The notes below the pieces were generated by a model. It saw only the letters and a program-made list of their open reading frames with translations, ran no database searches and had not been told where the DNA came from. Source: Thuidium tamariscinum (taxonomy: Eukaryota; Streptophyta; Bryopsida; Hypnales; Thuidiaceae). From it: DNA of 64,000 bases. Position numbers and translations under genes: made by a program. How positions within the stretch are numbered: the stretch's first letter is position 1; each line of letters opens with the position of its first letter. Shown piece by piece: positions 11,524 through 22,717 of this stretch. The stretch covers positions 15,651,067-15,715,066 of the forward strand of contig OX344758.2 in assembly GCA_947034885.2 (NCBI GenBank), given 5' to 3'.

Positions 11524-13517
11524 GCAAAGATAGGAAAACAAAACATTGCATAGGACAATTTAAATTGGTGGACAAGGTCTCTTTCAAGCTTGTTTTAGTA
11601 GGCCTCTAGAAACTTGAAATTGTTTGTAATGCACTCACTTCCAAAGTTCATCTTTGAAGAGCTCAAATTCTTAACCATAGGGGCAATGACATATCCATAA
11701 TTAGGCACATGTACTTGTTGCAAAAATTCAATGAGTATTCCTAAAGGTAGGATCACATAATGGCACTTATTCCATGGATTTTTTCCAATGACTTATTTTA
11801 TTGGGTTGATTGCAAGAAACAATTGTTGATTTGGTTGCATTTTTTATAATACACATACTTTGCATTTTTGAAATATTTTAAAATTAGAAAAATAATTATT
11901 AGTTTAAATTCTTTTTACTAAGGTGTACACCTAAATCTTTAAATGATGTAGGGGTCACCTAGGAAATCATCTTTTCCAAAACCATAGAAATCATTGGTAT
12001 TAAAAAATCCAAAAGTGCACATTTGAAGTCAAAGAACTATAGAAGATCTTCCTTTTCCATCCCTAATTCCGAGGATGAATGCTTGTAGTTTGGTCCTGCA
12101 TTGCAAAACAATCTTGTTCATCAACCAAAAAATAGGTCAAGCATCGTTTATGGGTTAAAGAAGATTGTATCCTAGGAAGATAGAATATATGAAAAGTATT
12201 TAGGTAGGAGAATTGAAACACTACAAAATCTCAAGACTTAGATAGGTAGTTTGATGTTTTAATTTGTATAAAAACTGGAAAAGAAACTAAGAAATTTAAA
12301 TTTTTTGTTAGTTTGTAGTAATCCACAGAGATGGTCATCCGCACCAAAGAACCACCAAAATAATATTTAACATGGTTTGGAATGCAAACAAAAAGAACCT
12401 CACTTTGTAGAATTCTATACAAGCAATTAACTAAATGATTAGAATTGGTTTAGACAATAGTTGCAAGGCTACTAGTTATTTACTCATTTGGAACCAAAAT
12501 GCAAAAGTTATGGCCAAAAGAACAAATTAGTATATGTGTTTCTTGTAATCATCCATTGACAGTTTATCATAAATATAGATCCTTCCTTTCGCTTTTATAC
12601 CATCATTTTAGACAATGTTGATAATTGATGCCTATATTTTAGTGATTCTACACAGTAAACCTGTCACATATGAAGTGTCAAACAATATTCAAGAATTATC
12701 TAATTTTTTAGAGAAATTTATGAATATGAATATTCACAACATTCAGTGAGGTTTTTTTGGCAGTAAGCCTATAACTTTTGCGGAGTATGTCTAATGTACG
12801 TGAAATTTGAAATGAAGGTACATGTAATACAACATATTATAGACTAATAGTTGTAGACAGTGAATAATTTTTAGCATACTTTGAAAATTATTTTAATATT
12901 TTGAAGAGCCTCCAATTAGATGTCTATTTTATTTACCATTTGGAAGTTTTGAATCCTATTTTCAACCTAAACATCAAAATTGAGAGTTGAAAATTGCAAA
13001 AGTAGTTGTTCTACCATGGTTGCCAGTATGTGAGCATAGAAAGTGTGAGCCTATGAGCCTACAATTCTTTACACCTATAATACATGTGTCTATATCATTA
13101 ACACATTCAATGAGTGTAGGATAACCAAATAAAGTTTGGATATATACTAATCAAAAAATACAACAATAATTAGGCTATTTTGACTCTCTGAATGAAAATT
13201 TCCTTTACAAAAAAAACCAATGTCCTTTGAGTTGGTGAAAAATTAGGCTTAAAAATAACATTGTTGAATTCATTGAACCAAAATGGCTTGAAAGACAAAA
13301 AGAAAAAAGAAAGAGGAAGAAGTATAAAGAAAGACATGCTTGTATCTTATCTACATCTTTAGATGGGGAATATCATGGGCATCAAACTAGGCATTGGATT
13401 ATTTAAGTTGAAATATGGGAATTTTTAATTCAACATTTTGAAACTCATTGTTGCATTTAATCTAAAAATATCACAACAAAGTGTTTTTTCAATGTTTTAT
13501 AGATTGTGTTGCATCTC
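11524..13517. other. Nearly identical tract shared with 24,225-26,218
   Basis: By eye I find a single difference (C at 13,374, T in unit 2) across about 2 kb. The 50 bases to the left show about eight differences and the 20 bases to the right about three. The abrupt boundaries suggest that one unit overwrote the other after they had begun to diverge. The tract is non-coding and contains the family-A MITE at 11,804. Confidence 0.75.
11804..12554. mobile_element. Family-A MITE, old copy in unit 1 (751 bp)
   Basis: Ends GGTTGATTGCAAGAAACA and GTTTCTTGTAATCATCC with ATTG on both sides (11,800-11,803 and 12,555-12,558). The interior matches other family-A copies (CAAAAGTTATGGCCAAAA near the right end) but is diverged. 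The same insertion is at 24,505-25,255, so it predates the duplication. No transposase ORF. Confidence 0.85.
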
Positions 13518-13531
13518 TATCTCCATACACA

Positions 13532-13540
13532 TACTGTACT
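13532..13540. other. Probable MITE excision footprint (TACT-G-TACT)
   Basis: At the position of the 732-bp MITE in unit 2 (26,237-26,968, flanked by TACT and TATT), unit 1 has TACT, a single G, then TACT, followed by the same GTACACATACC. Both target duplications and one base matching the element's terminal G remain. This is what excision, rather than absence of insertion, would leave. Confidence 0.65.
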
Positions 13541-13983
13541 GTACACATACCATTGACTGATCACACATGACTTAGCACTCAGTGTCTTTAACTTGTGGAT
13601 ACTAGAGAATTTTAAGTATTTTGGAAATGTTGAATACTAATGAAATTGGTTCCTAGGTACAATTAAAAAATTAAGGATTTATGGAAAAAATTGTGACCTT
13701 TTTCAAATTGAGCTTACAAAGGTTTGTAGCTACTAGGGTAGGCAAACCTAATTCTAGTTGGTCTCCAATGTTGCATCCTATAACAGGACTCTTCACCCTG
13801 CAATGCAAAATTCTAAATCATTTATACTAAATAGTAAAATTGGATGTCTATACAATTAGGTTGTCCTACTCCAAGAAAATTACTCTATAAGCCATCAAAG
13901 TTGACAAAAACTTCAACAAATACTTCCATTTGTACACATGGAGGTTCATGAATTCCAACTACACCAATAACTAAATCAAAAGT

Positions 13984-16900
13984 AGAGCATTCTTATACAG
14001 TAACAATAAATATTTATATAATTTAGAGTGTCAAGAAATTAGTCATGGGCAACCTAATTTCACTATATAGTTTAGTTATTGTTGTACATTCAGTAGGTAA
14101 TGTGTTAGACACCTTTGAGATTAGCTAGATGCTAATTTGAAGGTGGTAGTTAAATTAAATAATGTCTTTATGCATTGTGAGGTGTGTGTGTGTGTGCAAA
14201 CAAAATAAATTGGCGATGGTAATTGTTCACAAATCCATAGATCAATGAATGCTTCTGACATTGTAGAATATTAATTTCAAAGTGATGGGAGCATCAATAT
14301 CAACAATTGGTAGGGGTTGAAATAGGGTCCAATAAAGGTAGGTGTTACATTGAATAATGGTGAGGCTCATGCTAAGGTAAGAGTGATGAAACTGCCTATT
14401 TTTGTAAACAACATTACGCACCTATAGAGTGGCCTACAAGCAATTATAGGCACCTATGACCCCTACCTTTGAACCTTCATAAATCATTTAGCATGCTTTT
14501 TTCCTAAATTCTTTTGTGTCCTTGACCATGCAATCAAAAGGCTAATCCAATGATTGGTTTCTTCAATATCTTGGATTCTTCTAAGTATATAATTTGCTTA
14601 AACAAGTAGGTAACAGTTTACCTACCTTTTGTGAGAACCCCATTGACCTTCACTGAATAATTCAATGAGACTCTTATTTTTTTATAATCTTAACCAAACA
14701 TTTTCTCTTATTCAACATACAATTCAATATGCTTGGTTAACTACTCGTTTATTGCAAGTGTCCGTTCATTGGCACATGTTTGATACATGGGAGTCAAACT
14801 AAAGTAGAATCACCTATAACCAATCATTTAAGGTATTCTAGACATCATCTAGTGTAGTGGAAGGTAAAGCAAATATTTTGAGAAGTGCAATGATAGAAAT
14901 GATGGGGATTGCAAAAATATTGGGAATTTTATCTTATTAATTGATATTACTATAAATTTTAAAAGGCAAAAGGTGCACTGGACCCATTGCCAACTTGTGG
15001 ACTCTTCTAATTCCAATCACATTAAAAAACACTTTTTTATTCACTTTTTTCTACTTTCTCGCACACTACATTGGGACATGTGCCATGAACTTTGAGTCCC
15101 AACTTTGAAAAGTAGAAAAAAACCCATTCTAGCCTTGGTTGGAAATGTATCCATTGATAGGTTGGTTATGGGGGACCGATTGCTTATGGGTGCTTCTACC
15201 TTCACAATTATTTAATGTTAGCGTCACATGGTGAAGGCTCATGAACATAATGCAATGTAGGCAAGCTTAGCATATAAGGGTAAGGTTGTTAGAATCTCAA
15301 ACTCTAAACCCTTGAAACAGGCTGTAATGGGATGTAAGATCCCTAAACCCTAAACCCCACAACTCTTGCCTGTTTTCTTGCTCTGTGGTGTCAGATCAGC
15401 AACTCTTGTGTGTAGTTTCTGCATTGTAAGGTCATATAGACTTGCTGGGTTCCTGCGCTCGGGTTCAATAGCTTTACAATGGTAAAGCCATTTAAAAGAG
15501 TTTCTTATTTTACAATTGACAAAATTTGGAATTTGGCAAGATTGCATTTTAGTGATAGTGAGCTTTACCATGTAGACCTTCATTTTACAACACTGGGATA
15601 TAATGCTAAGTGGACATTTGATCAAAGCCTTACAATTAAATGCCAAGTACCGTACATGAAGGTCTGGTTTGCTGAAATTGAGTTCCACGTTAGATTCTCA
15701 AGGGCCCACATCACTTTCGACCAATCACAAAATGACATGTGTCACTTTTTCCCTTAAAAAATGACTTACTTTTTGCCCAATTTGACCTTTGAGTATGGTA
15801 GTGCAATTTCCTCATTCGTTATGCAGGATAAGCAACTTCATTACAAGATTGAAACGTGGGCCTAACATAAACGTCCTTTACTCTCAATGCAATTGCTTGC
15901 TCCACTGAATAATACAGTGAGCTTTGGACTAAGGTAGCAACACCAATAACCCTCACCCTCACTGTACCCATAATCATCTCGTCTAAAATCTTGGAAAATC
16001 TTGGGAAGTGAATAGATGTGATTACAAGGATGTACTACACTTGAAGTTGAGATCCTAGTGTTGGTATGTGGTGCATTCATTGTTGGCTCTTCAAAAATTC
16101 ACAACTTACACTTAGTGTCCAAATAATACATTTGAAAGTGCATTGAAATTATTTTTCTCTTGCTTGTAGGGTCCAATAATTTGTAGAATGTCTATAGATA
16201 GAAATCATGTTCAAAATCGTTAAATTGATGGTTATGGGTGTTGCTACCTTAAAGCAAGTAAAAATAGTTCCAAGAGACAAACACACCAAAGTATGAGTCT
16301 CTTTAACACATTTATCCTTTAAGGACGGATTGGTAACTATAGAAGTCATCCATTTTGATATTGTAGGAATCATTACTTCAAAAAAAAATCCAAGAGCTCT
16401 TGTTGGAAGTCAAACTATTGTACAAGATTTTCCCTCTTTATACAAATTTTTGAGGATGAATAAGGGAAAAACACCCAATATCGCACTTGTACCATGCATT
16501 GGATCCTAGACTCATCCAAAACCATCCCTAGATTGCAGTTAATGTGTTTTCTAAATGCTTGACTCTAATTTGCTAACACATATTAAGGACACATACCAAA
16601 ATCTAATTGGCTCACTACTAATTTTAGTAGTGTTTAGGTTTGGGGGCATCTATTGAATTGTTTCAGTGGTCTAGAGAGCTAACACTTTAGAAAATTATAG
16701 AAATTACACACGACATCTAAAAATCTATTTTTTTTAATATTTATGATTTTCACTTGCTTATCAAAAAAGAAATATTATTTTTAGAAAAAAGTGCCTCCAA
16801 CTATGTTGGATTTCTTATTTGGACGATTTTGGGTGTTTCCATTGTAGTCATTAGATGTTTTTTGAGGGATTAGAAGACTATTTTAGACCCATTCCTAATG

Positions 16901-17730
16901 TTGTGAACAATCAAAATTGAAAATAAATTTTAAAATTAAAAAATCTTTTAAAAAAATTTAAAATTTAAATAAAATATTATTACTTGATGTGGTAGTCTCT
17001 GTGCCACATTAGATCGCATATGTGGTAGAGTTCCCCAATGTTCCCACATTTGGGAACTCATAGCCTTCTAACCCGCAGAAAACAAAATCTGATGAGTGTA
17101 CTTTTGTCTCACATAAAAAGATTCTTTGTCATTCATCATACCGTAGTAGAAATCCAACTTGGATTGATACAGGTTTTAGACACACAATCTAAACCATCTA
17201 AGACACATATAGATTTTACACCACAAGGTCTGAACTGTGAAAGTGCCTGAGTTGCAGAATAACTGCCATTTTAACAGCATTCCCATTCAGTCTCAAAGTT
17301 TTTTGAAAGTAGGGTAGTTTCTCCTTTCATGACAGGCAAATTGCTCTCTCTCTGACGTCATTTCATGTTACCAGATGCTGATGCAATCAACTCAATCAAG
17401 GTCGGACATCTTCGTGGTAAGTAAGTTGCAGTTCTCATCTTTGGAAAGATTTCATGAAATTGGCACCGCTTGAAGTGTAGCACGTGAAACTGGAGGAATT
17501 TGGGTCAATCAAGGAAATCTAGAGCAAATTTTATTTGAATTCTCCAACTAAAACCTCAAACCGGATGGCTGAACCATAAATCTATAAAAGATTTTGAGGT
17601 TTGAAAATAACAAATACATCCATCCTAAAAAGATTTTTGAATGGATTTTTTGAGCTTGAACAATTGGCATTACAACAAATACATCCATCCTAAAAAGAAA
17701 TTTTGGACCCCATTCAAAACTTTTGGCACT
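13984..17730. other. Unit-1-only segment; no gene recognised
   Basis: 3.7 kb missing from unit 2, where a 350-bp TIR element plus about 200 bp lie instead. Contents: (GT)7 near 14,182; CCCTAAACCCTAAACCCC at 15,340 (two telomere-type repeats); the hairpin GCTTTAC-AATG-GTAAAGC at about 15,470-15,487; and a dispersed-repeat segment at 16,860-17,080. The ORFs of 92-112 codons at 15,350-15,757 overlap on opposite strands and show no domain. Confidence 0.6.
16860..17080. repeat. Dispersed AT-rich repeat, AATGTGG-type
   Basis: GATGTGGTAGTCTCTGTGCC, then ACATTAGATCG, then TGTGG near 17,000 correspond to AATGTGGCAGTGCC...ACATTAGAC...ATGTGGCG at 35,840 and AATGTGGCAGTCTCT at 52,270. The segments before these are poly-A/T-rich in all three. 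Family of unknown class. Confidence 0.5.
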
Positions 17731-17955
17731 TTGGAATGTGCCAATTTGACAAATAGGAGATTTTTTAAGGTGGTTACACCTAATTGCATCAAAATGCACA
17801 ACTATTCTTTAATTTAGAATTTAAATCTATGATAGTCATACTTGTCTTGTGAGATTTGTGTTCACAAAGATGAAGTATACATTGTGATGCAACTAGGTAG
17901 GGGTTTGCAAGTAGATGAGCTTACCTCATATGTTGAATGAAATAGCTTAGTCATT

Positions 17956-18215
17956 TGAGTTATTTGTAAAGTCCCCCCACTTTGGGCATGACTTTTTTTG
18001 AACTTGAGAAGGTAACTATAGTTGAAGCATCAAATTTTTTTGCAAGATACTTATGTCACACGACTTCAAAAGTAGGGACCAAAATTTTTTAGGCACCATT
18101 TTGAAGGAAAAATAACTTTCATACCCACTTTTATTTCGACTTTTTTAACTCAACCAACTTTTTCACAAAACTCATGGGTTTAAACCCCGGTTTATTGTAC
18201 TTTACAAATAACTCA
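17956..18215. mobile_element. 260-bp MITE with 17-bp perfect TIRs, only in unit 1
   Basis: TGAGTTATTTGTAAAGT and its exact reverse complement form the ends. ATT flanks both sides (17,953-17,955 and 18,216-18,218), and unit 2 (about 28,189) has one uninterrupted ATT between the same flanks (CTTAGTC-ATT-GTCATGG). So the insertion came after the duplication, with a 3-bp target duplication. No ORF. The 3-bp duplication fits Harbinger- or CACTA-like groups, but the ends match neither consensus clearly. Confidence 0.9.
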
Positions 18216-18670
18216 ATTGTCATGGTGAATTTTGTTAAAATGACAATCATTCCACAATCTTGGCACTTTTACAATTGAGACTTTGCTGTCTGAAATCTAT
18301 ACCTATCCTAGATGGTTTAGACTGCATGGTCTGAAAATGGCGTATGGAATATCTCCATTTTACCGAAAGTTGCCATTGCCACTCACCGCGAGCTGTTGCT
18401 GGACATGGTTTGTGGCAATTTACCAGTAAAATATTTCATGTTAGTGATTTGGATTCAAGCTCAGATACTCGCATTCCTCGAGAATGGCGTGCTTCAGAGT
18501 GCCAAAATGGTGCTGGTTAGAATACCCTGGTTACATATGAAGTGAATGTTCAAACCAAATCGGCAGAATCCTATCTAAGCAATGAATTCCAATTCAATTC
18601 CACGCTGAACTCCAGTTCAGCTTCAGCTGCTGGTGGTGGAATTAGCCAGCTGCCGCAACTACGCTAACAC

Positions 18671-19360
18671 TCAAGGGTGACCGGGGTACGAGGCCTTGAG
18701 GAGCTTGGCCGTGGCCGCGTCGACGCCGAACGACTTCTCGATCACGGCGCTCGTGATGTTGGGCTCGAAGATTTGGTTGGCGGTCAGCAGCAGCCCCGGT
18801 TTCTGCGACGTCAGCGAGTTGAAGGTGATGGCGGTCTCGTTGCCCACGTTCAGCTGGAAGTGCAGCAACGCGCGTGGAAACAAGATCACGTCGCCCACCT
18901 CCAGCGTGGCCGCGTACAGCACATTGTCGTCGCTGATGAAGCCCGTGTAGATACGGCCCTTCAACACGAGTAGCGTCTCGGCGGCGCGCGGGTGCGTGTG
19001 CAGCGGCACCACGCCGCCCAAGTCGAAGTCCAGGCGTGCGTGCGTGATGCCCTGCGTGTTGAGTCCCGGGAACTGCACGGGCGTGGCCAGCGCCGCGATG
19101 GCCCCCGTGGGCGACTTCTTGACGTCGGAGCTTGGCGCTCGGAAGCCTGTGTACACGAAGTCTTTCGCGGAGACGCTGCTTCGCGGTCTGCATGCGAAGC
19201 CGTTCATGAGAGTCGCCGAGGGCGACAGATCCGCCACGCAGAAGTCTTGCAACGGGTCGGGGTCGGCGTTCGCAGTGCCCACGACCAGCATTACTATTGC
19301 ACAGCCCATGACCAGGATCATGGCGCTTCCTCTTCCCGAGCGGACCATTGCTACAGTCAT
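18671..19360 (-). CDS. Germin-like protein, copy 1
   Basis: Secreted bicupin-fold germin-like protein of 229 residues, single exon. Residues 1-32 form a signal peptide (hydrophobic MILVMGCAIVMLVVG, cleavage likely after ANA). Cys41 and Cys57 match the paired N-terminal cysteines of germins. Box 1 (PLHTHPRAAE, His121, His123, Glu128) and box 2 (GDVILFPRALLHFQLN, His167) give the complete metal-binding set. N-glycosylation sites at NET (174) and NIT (201). Germins are apoplastic Mn proteins, some with oxalate oxidase or superoxide dismutase activity; which applies here is unknown. I chose ATG 19,360 because the longer frame's ATG (19,513) overlaps the TATA box. The gene is GC-rich against AT-rich DNA. 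Differs from copy 2 at residue 77 (Ser here, Gly there). Confidence 0.93.
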   Translation of the reverse strand: MTVAMVRSGRGSAMILVMGCAIVMLVVGTANADPDPLQDFCVADLSPSATLMNGFACRPRSSVSAKDFVYTGFRAPSSDVKKSPTGAIAALATPVQFPGLNTQGITHARLDFDLGGVVPLHTHPRAAETLLVLKGRIYTGFISDDNVLYAATLEVGDVILFPRALLHFQLNVGNETAITFNSLTSQKPGLLLTANQIFEPNITSAVIEKSFGVDAATAKLLKASYPGHP

Positions 19361-19511
19361 CCTTCCCAGCTTATATATCAAGCGATGAATTGAAGACTGC
19401 CAACTGAATTGGCGAAGAGCAGCTAGCAAGGCTAAAAACCGCTTGTGGCTGTGAAGAAAAATGGATGTTGACGATGTTGGAGTGTGAGATTGAATCCCAC
19501 TTTGACGAGCC

Positions 19512-19518
19512 ATTTATA
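19512..19518 (-). promoter_or_regulatory. TATA box of germin-like copy 1
   Basis: On the minus strand TATAAAT lies about 150 bases before the chosen ATG (19,360), directly after a (CA/GT) microsatellite. Transcription would start near 19,485, leaving a 5' UTR of about 125 nt. The microsatellite is one dinucleotide longer than in copy 2. A second TATATAA at about 19,371-19,379 is too close to the ATG. Confidence 0.6.
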
Positions 19519-20022
19519 CACACACACACACTCCGTGGCCCGCGAAATACCTCGCATGTTCGGTCTGATTCTTCACGAGTTCTCGCAGAGTCTGACCCAG
19601 ATCCACCAGTATTGGCATGGAGCCTTCGAGGGAGCCTTCCAGGATAGTGTAACTTGGCGATCCCGACGTCCGTCTAGCTGCACCGAAAGAGCAGGCAAGT
19701 GCTGGCAACTCGTTCGGACGCAGAAAGCAGATTCAATTCATGGGTTCTGCTGGAATTGGTGACTCAATTCACACATGATCGCGTCGGACATGGAAAGGAA
19801 ATCCTTGTGGCGGGCGAGTTGATATTTCATGCACGCGGATAGGATTGAGAGTGAAAATTGTACTTTCAGGGGGAAAAGTCTCCGGGAAGGGGTTATGGAG
19901 ATGCGTTTCGAAGGTGGAGGTGACATTTGTTTCTTCGTGGTAGTGAGAGCGAGCAGCATAGCATGTCAACCCAAGATACAAGTAATTAGATATCCCATGA
20001 GCCGCAGTAGCGCCGAAGGGGT

Positions 20023-20814
20023 CAACCAACAGTTTTTGCAATGGTTTTGTAATACCCCCAATTTTGGTTGAAATAGCCTTGTCATGGTTTTTATTGAGTG
20101 TTGCATTAAATTTGCAATGGTTTGTACTTTTGTAAGGTCTCCAATAGTAGTTTAAATAACTTTGCAATGGTTTTGTTTTCACTATATTGTTCTACATTTG
20201 CAATAGTTTTGTAATGCATGCAATATCGCATAAGCATTGTCCTTCGGAGGCTCCCAGGAAGTATAAAGTGCTTGCCTCTCAATTGCAAGAAATTAACATG
20301 TTCTTCAAGTCTAGAAGAAGTGCAAGTTATGAATATGATACATATATTATACTATATAGTATATTGTATACATGATCGTATATAGTACACAAACGGTATA
20401 TAGTTATGTGTACAATATTGTACAATTAAATATTGAATTGTATTATTACTACTCCGGAGTTCTACATTACAAAATACAGTGGACATGATAACTAAATTTA
20501 ACAAATTTGCTATGATTTTGCAATGACCTTGCAAGAATTTTGCAATGATTTTTCCAATAAACAATTATGTTTTTTACACAATTCTGCATATGAAACTTTA
20601 TGGATTTGTAAATTTAAAAAAATGCAATACAGTGGATTCTATGTCCAATACTTTTGTATTGAATCAATGACAACTTTGCAATGGTTTTTCAATGAATTAT
20701 TTCTCTTCTAAAATCCAAACTCAATTGCGTTACACATCATTCCAGTACAAAACCATTGCAAATGAATTGCTCTGGTGTTGTAATCATTGGATTCTGTTGT
20801 AGTGGGTTATCTAT
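20023..20814. mobile_element. CACTA-like non-autonomous element, only in unit 1 (792 bp)
   Basis: The right end reads CTGTTGTAGTG (reverse complement CACTACAACAG, a CACTA terminus); the left end is CAACCAACAG, a degraded form. GGT flanks both sides (20,020-20,022 and 20,815-20,817). Unit 2 at 31,201-31,212 has GAAGGGGTTATC with one GGT. Copies of TTTGCAATGGTTTT recur in both orientations near both ends, the subterminal-repeat pattern typical of CACTA elements. No transposase. Confidence 0.85.
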
Positions 20815-21265
20815 GTAAGGTTGTCACAATACTTGCGAGGCTGGGGTATTTTCCTAAGAATATCTACATGTCTGGTCGTCACTGGTTGTTCGCGGTAGCC
20901 GTATCAGGAATCCCTCAAAAAGTCTGAGTGCCGTTTCTCCTCTGAGTGCCGTTTTTCCTCCTCTGCGGGTGAAGAAACGGCACTTCTGAAAAAAATTCTC
21001 GCTGAATTTCTCAAAGTGCTTGGCCTAGCGCAAGTGGCGGAGCTCCCACCCAGCTCCGCATGTCAGAAATTCCTTATGAGAATCACTCCAAATGGCATAA
21101 TGGTGTGTCACACCTCCTCCATCTAGATATTCTGGATCGGCTCATGATTGGTTCCACTTTTCTCACTGATTTCTTCAACTTCAAAGAAATTTAGTTCTTG
21201 TAGGAGCTCTGACTACTCCTAATACATAGATTATTGTTTGGCAACAACTTCCTCTCAAAGCAAAG

Positions 21266-22713
21266 GGGTGATTGCAAGAAACACTTGTACTAATTTTTGT
21301 CACATGTTGCATTCTAATTTGTTTTTTGGCCATAACTTTTGCGTTTTGACTCTAAATGACTCAAGATTTATAGAGAAGGTATTCATGACTATTATACACC
21401 TTTCCCTAATTTTTTCATAATTTTTAAAAATAATATGTCATCGAAAAATAGACCCCAATTGAATGTCACAATTGCCAATTTGAAGTTTTTTAGTAATATT
21501 TAGTAACCAAGAAAACAAATTTTGAGGTGAAATTTGGATGAGGTGGTCTTCTAATAGACTTGTAGGTAGTGGTTGAAAGAATTTTAAAAATAATTAATTT
21601 TGTGTGGTATAGAAGTCTACAAATTGAGCCTCTTTGGATCATTGCAAGAAACACCTGTCCTATTTGTTGCGTTTTGCAACAGTACTCATGAATTTTTCAG
21701 GAGTACTATAAAATTAGAAAACTAATTTTAAAAAAATTTAAAAAATAGGAAAAATTTATATACCTCTAAAATGAAGGTTTTCTCCAAAGGAAATTGATAG
21801 AAAAATTCTCTAAGTAGGAGAACTTGAAAAGTGCCAAATCTCAAGAAAATAGGTACTTTGATTCAAAAATTAGGGAAAAATAGTAAAAATAAGTATTTTC
21901 AAAAAATAAAAAGTGACCATTTGCAACAACTTTATGGAGATGGTCATTCACAAAAAAACCCACCAAAATAATATTTTATATGTTTCAAAATACAAGCAGA
22001 AGGGAGATCACTTTGTAGATCTCTACACCTCACAAAATTAACTTTTCTTAAAAATCCTTCCTTGGAGAGCTAGAAATCTACTAGAAGACCATCTCATCCA
22101 AATTTCATCTCAAAATAATTAAAAAAAGGTATAGCTTAGGTACTAAAAACCCCTAAACTGCCAAGTGTGACATCCAATTTGGGTCTATTTTTGGATAGTA
22201 AACTATTTTTGAAAATTATGAAAAAATCAAGGAAGGTGTACAATAGTTATGAGTACCTTCTCTATAAATCTTGAGTCATTTGGAGTTAAAACACAAAAGT
22301 TATGGCCAAAAAACTGATCAGCATGCAACATGTGACACAAAATAGTACAGGTGTTTCTTGCAATGACCCCTTTCTACTTGTATTTTGAAACATATAAATT
22401 TTTTTTACTAATATATATGTTGTTACAAATGGTTAGTTTTTATTCTTTGTATTCATTTATTTTTACTATTTATAATTAATTTAAACATCAAAGTACCTAT
22501 TCTCTTGAGGTTTGGCACTCCTCAAGTTCTCATACTTGGAGAATTTCTCTATGCATTTCCTTCCCCAGGTACCTTCATCTTATAGGTGTTTACATAAGTC
22601 ATATTTTTAATATATTTTTTAAATTATTTTTCTAATTTTAAAGTACTCCAGAAAAAGTCATGAGTATTGTTGTAAAATACAACAAATAATACAAGTGTTT
22701 CTTACAACCACCC
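21266..22713. mobile_element. Family-A MITE interrupted by a second copy (unit 1)
   Basis: Ends GGGTGATTGCAAGAAACAC and GTTTCTTACAACCACCC, with AAAG at 21,262-21,265 and 22,714-22,717. Without the inner element (21,636-22,369) and its CTTT duplication the outer copy is 710 bp. The orthologous, uninterrupted copy is 31,965-32,683. Non-coding. Confidence 0.92.
21636..22369. mobile_element. Nested family-A MITE (734 bp)
   Basis: Ends GGATCATTGCAAGAAACACC and GGTGTTTCTTGCAATGACCC. CTTT occurs on each side (21,632-21,635; 22,370-22,373), and the unit-2 copy has a single CTTT (32,332-32,335) in the same context (GAGCTT-CTTT-CTACTTG). This proves insertion with a 4-bp target duplication after the tandem duplication. 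It lies in opposite orientation to the outer element. Confidence 0.95.
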
Positions 22714-22717
22714 AAAG

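Noticed and set aside
15335-15360. Interstitial telomere sequence
   Set aside because: Only about two CCCTAAA units, which can occur by chance or as a telo-box.
15350-15757. Overlapping 92- and 112-codon ORFs in the unit-1-only segment
   Set aside because: They overlap on opposite strands, have no domain or splice support, and the region is absent from unit 2.
18642-19393. Long ORFs on the other frames and strand over germin copy 1 (up to 183 codons)
   Set aside because: They are arginine/histidine-rich shadows caused by the GC-rich germin gene; only the germin frame has domain motifs.
19361-19513. 51-residue N-terminal extension of germin copy 1
   Set aside because: Its ATG overlaps the TATA box, and it would place the signal peptide internally.
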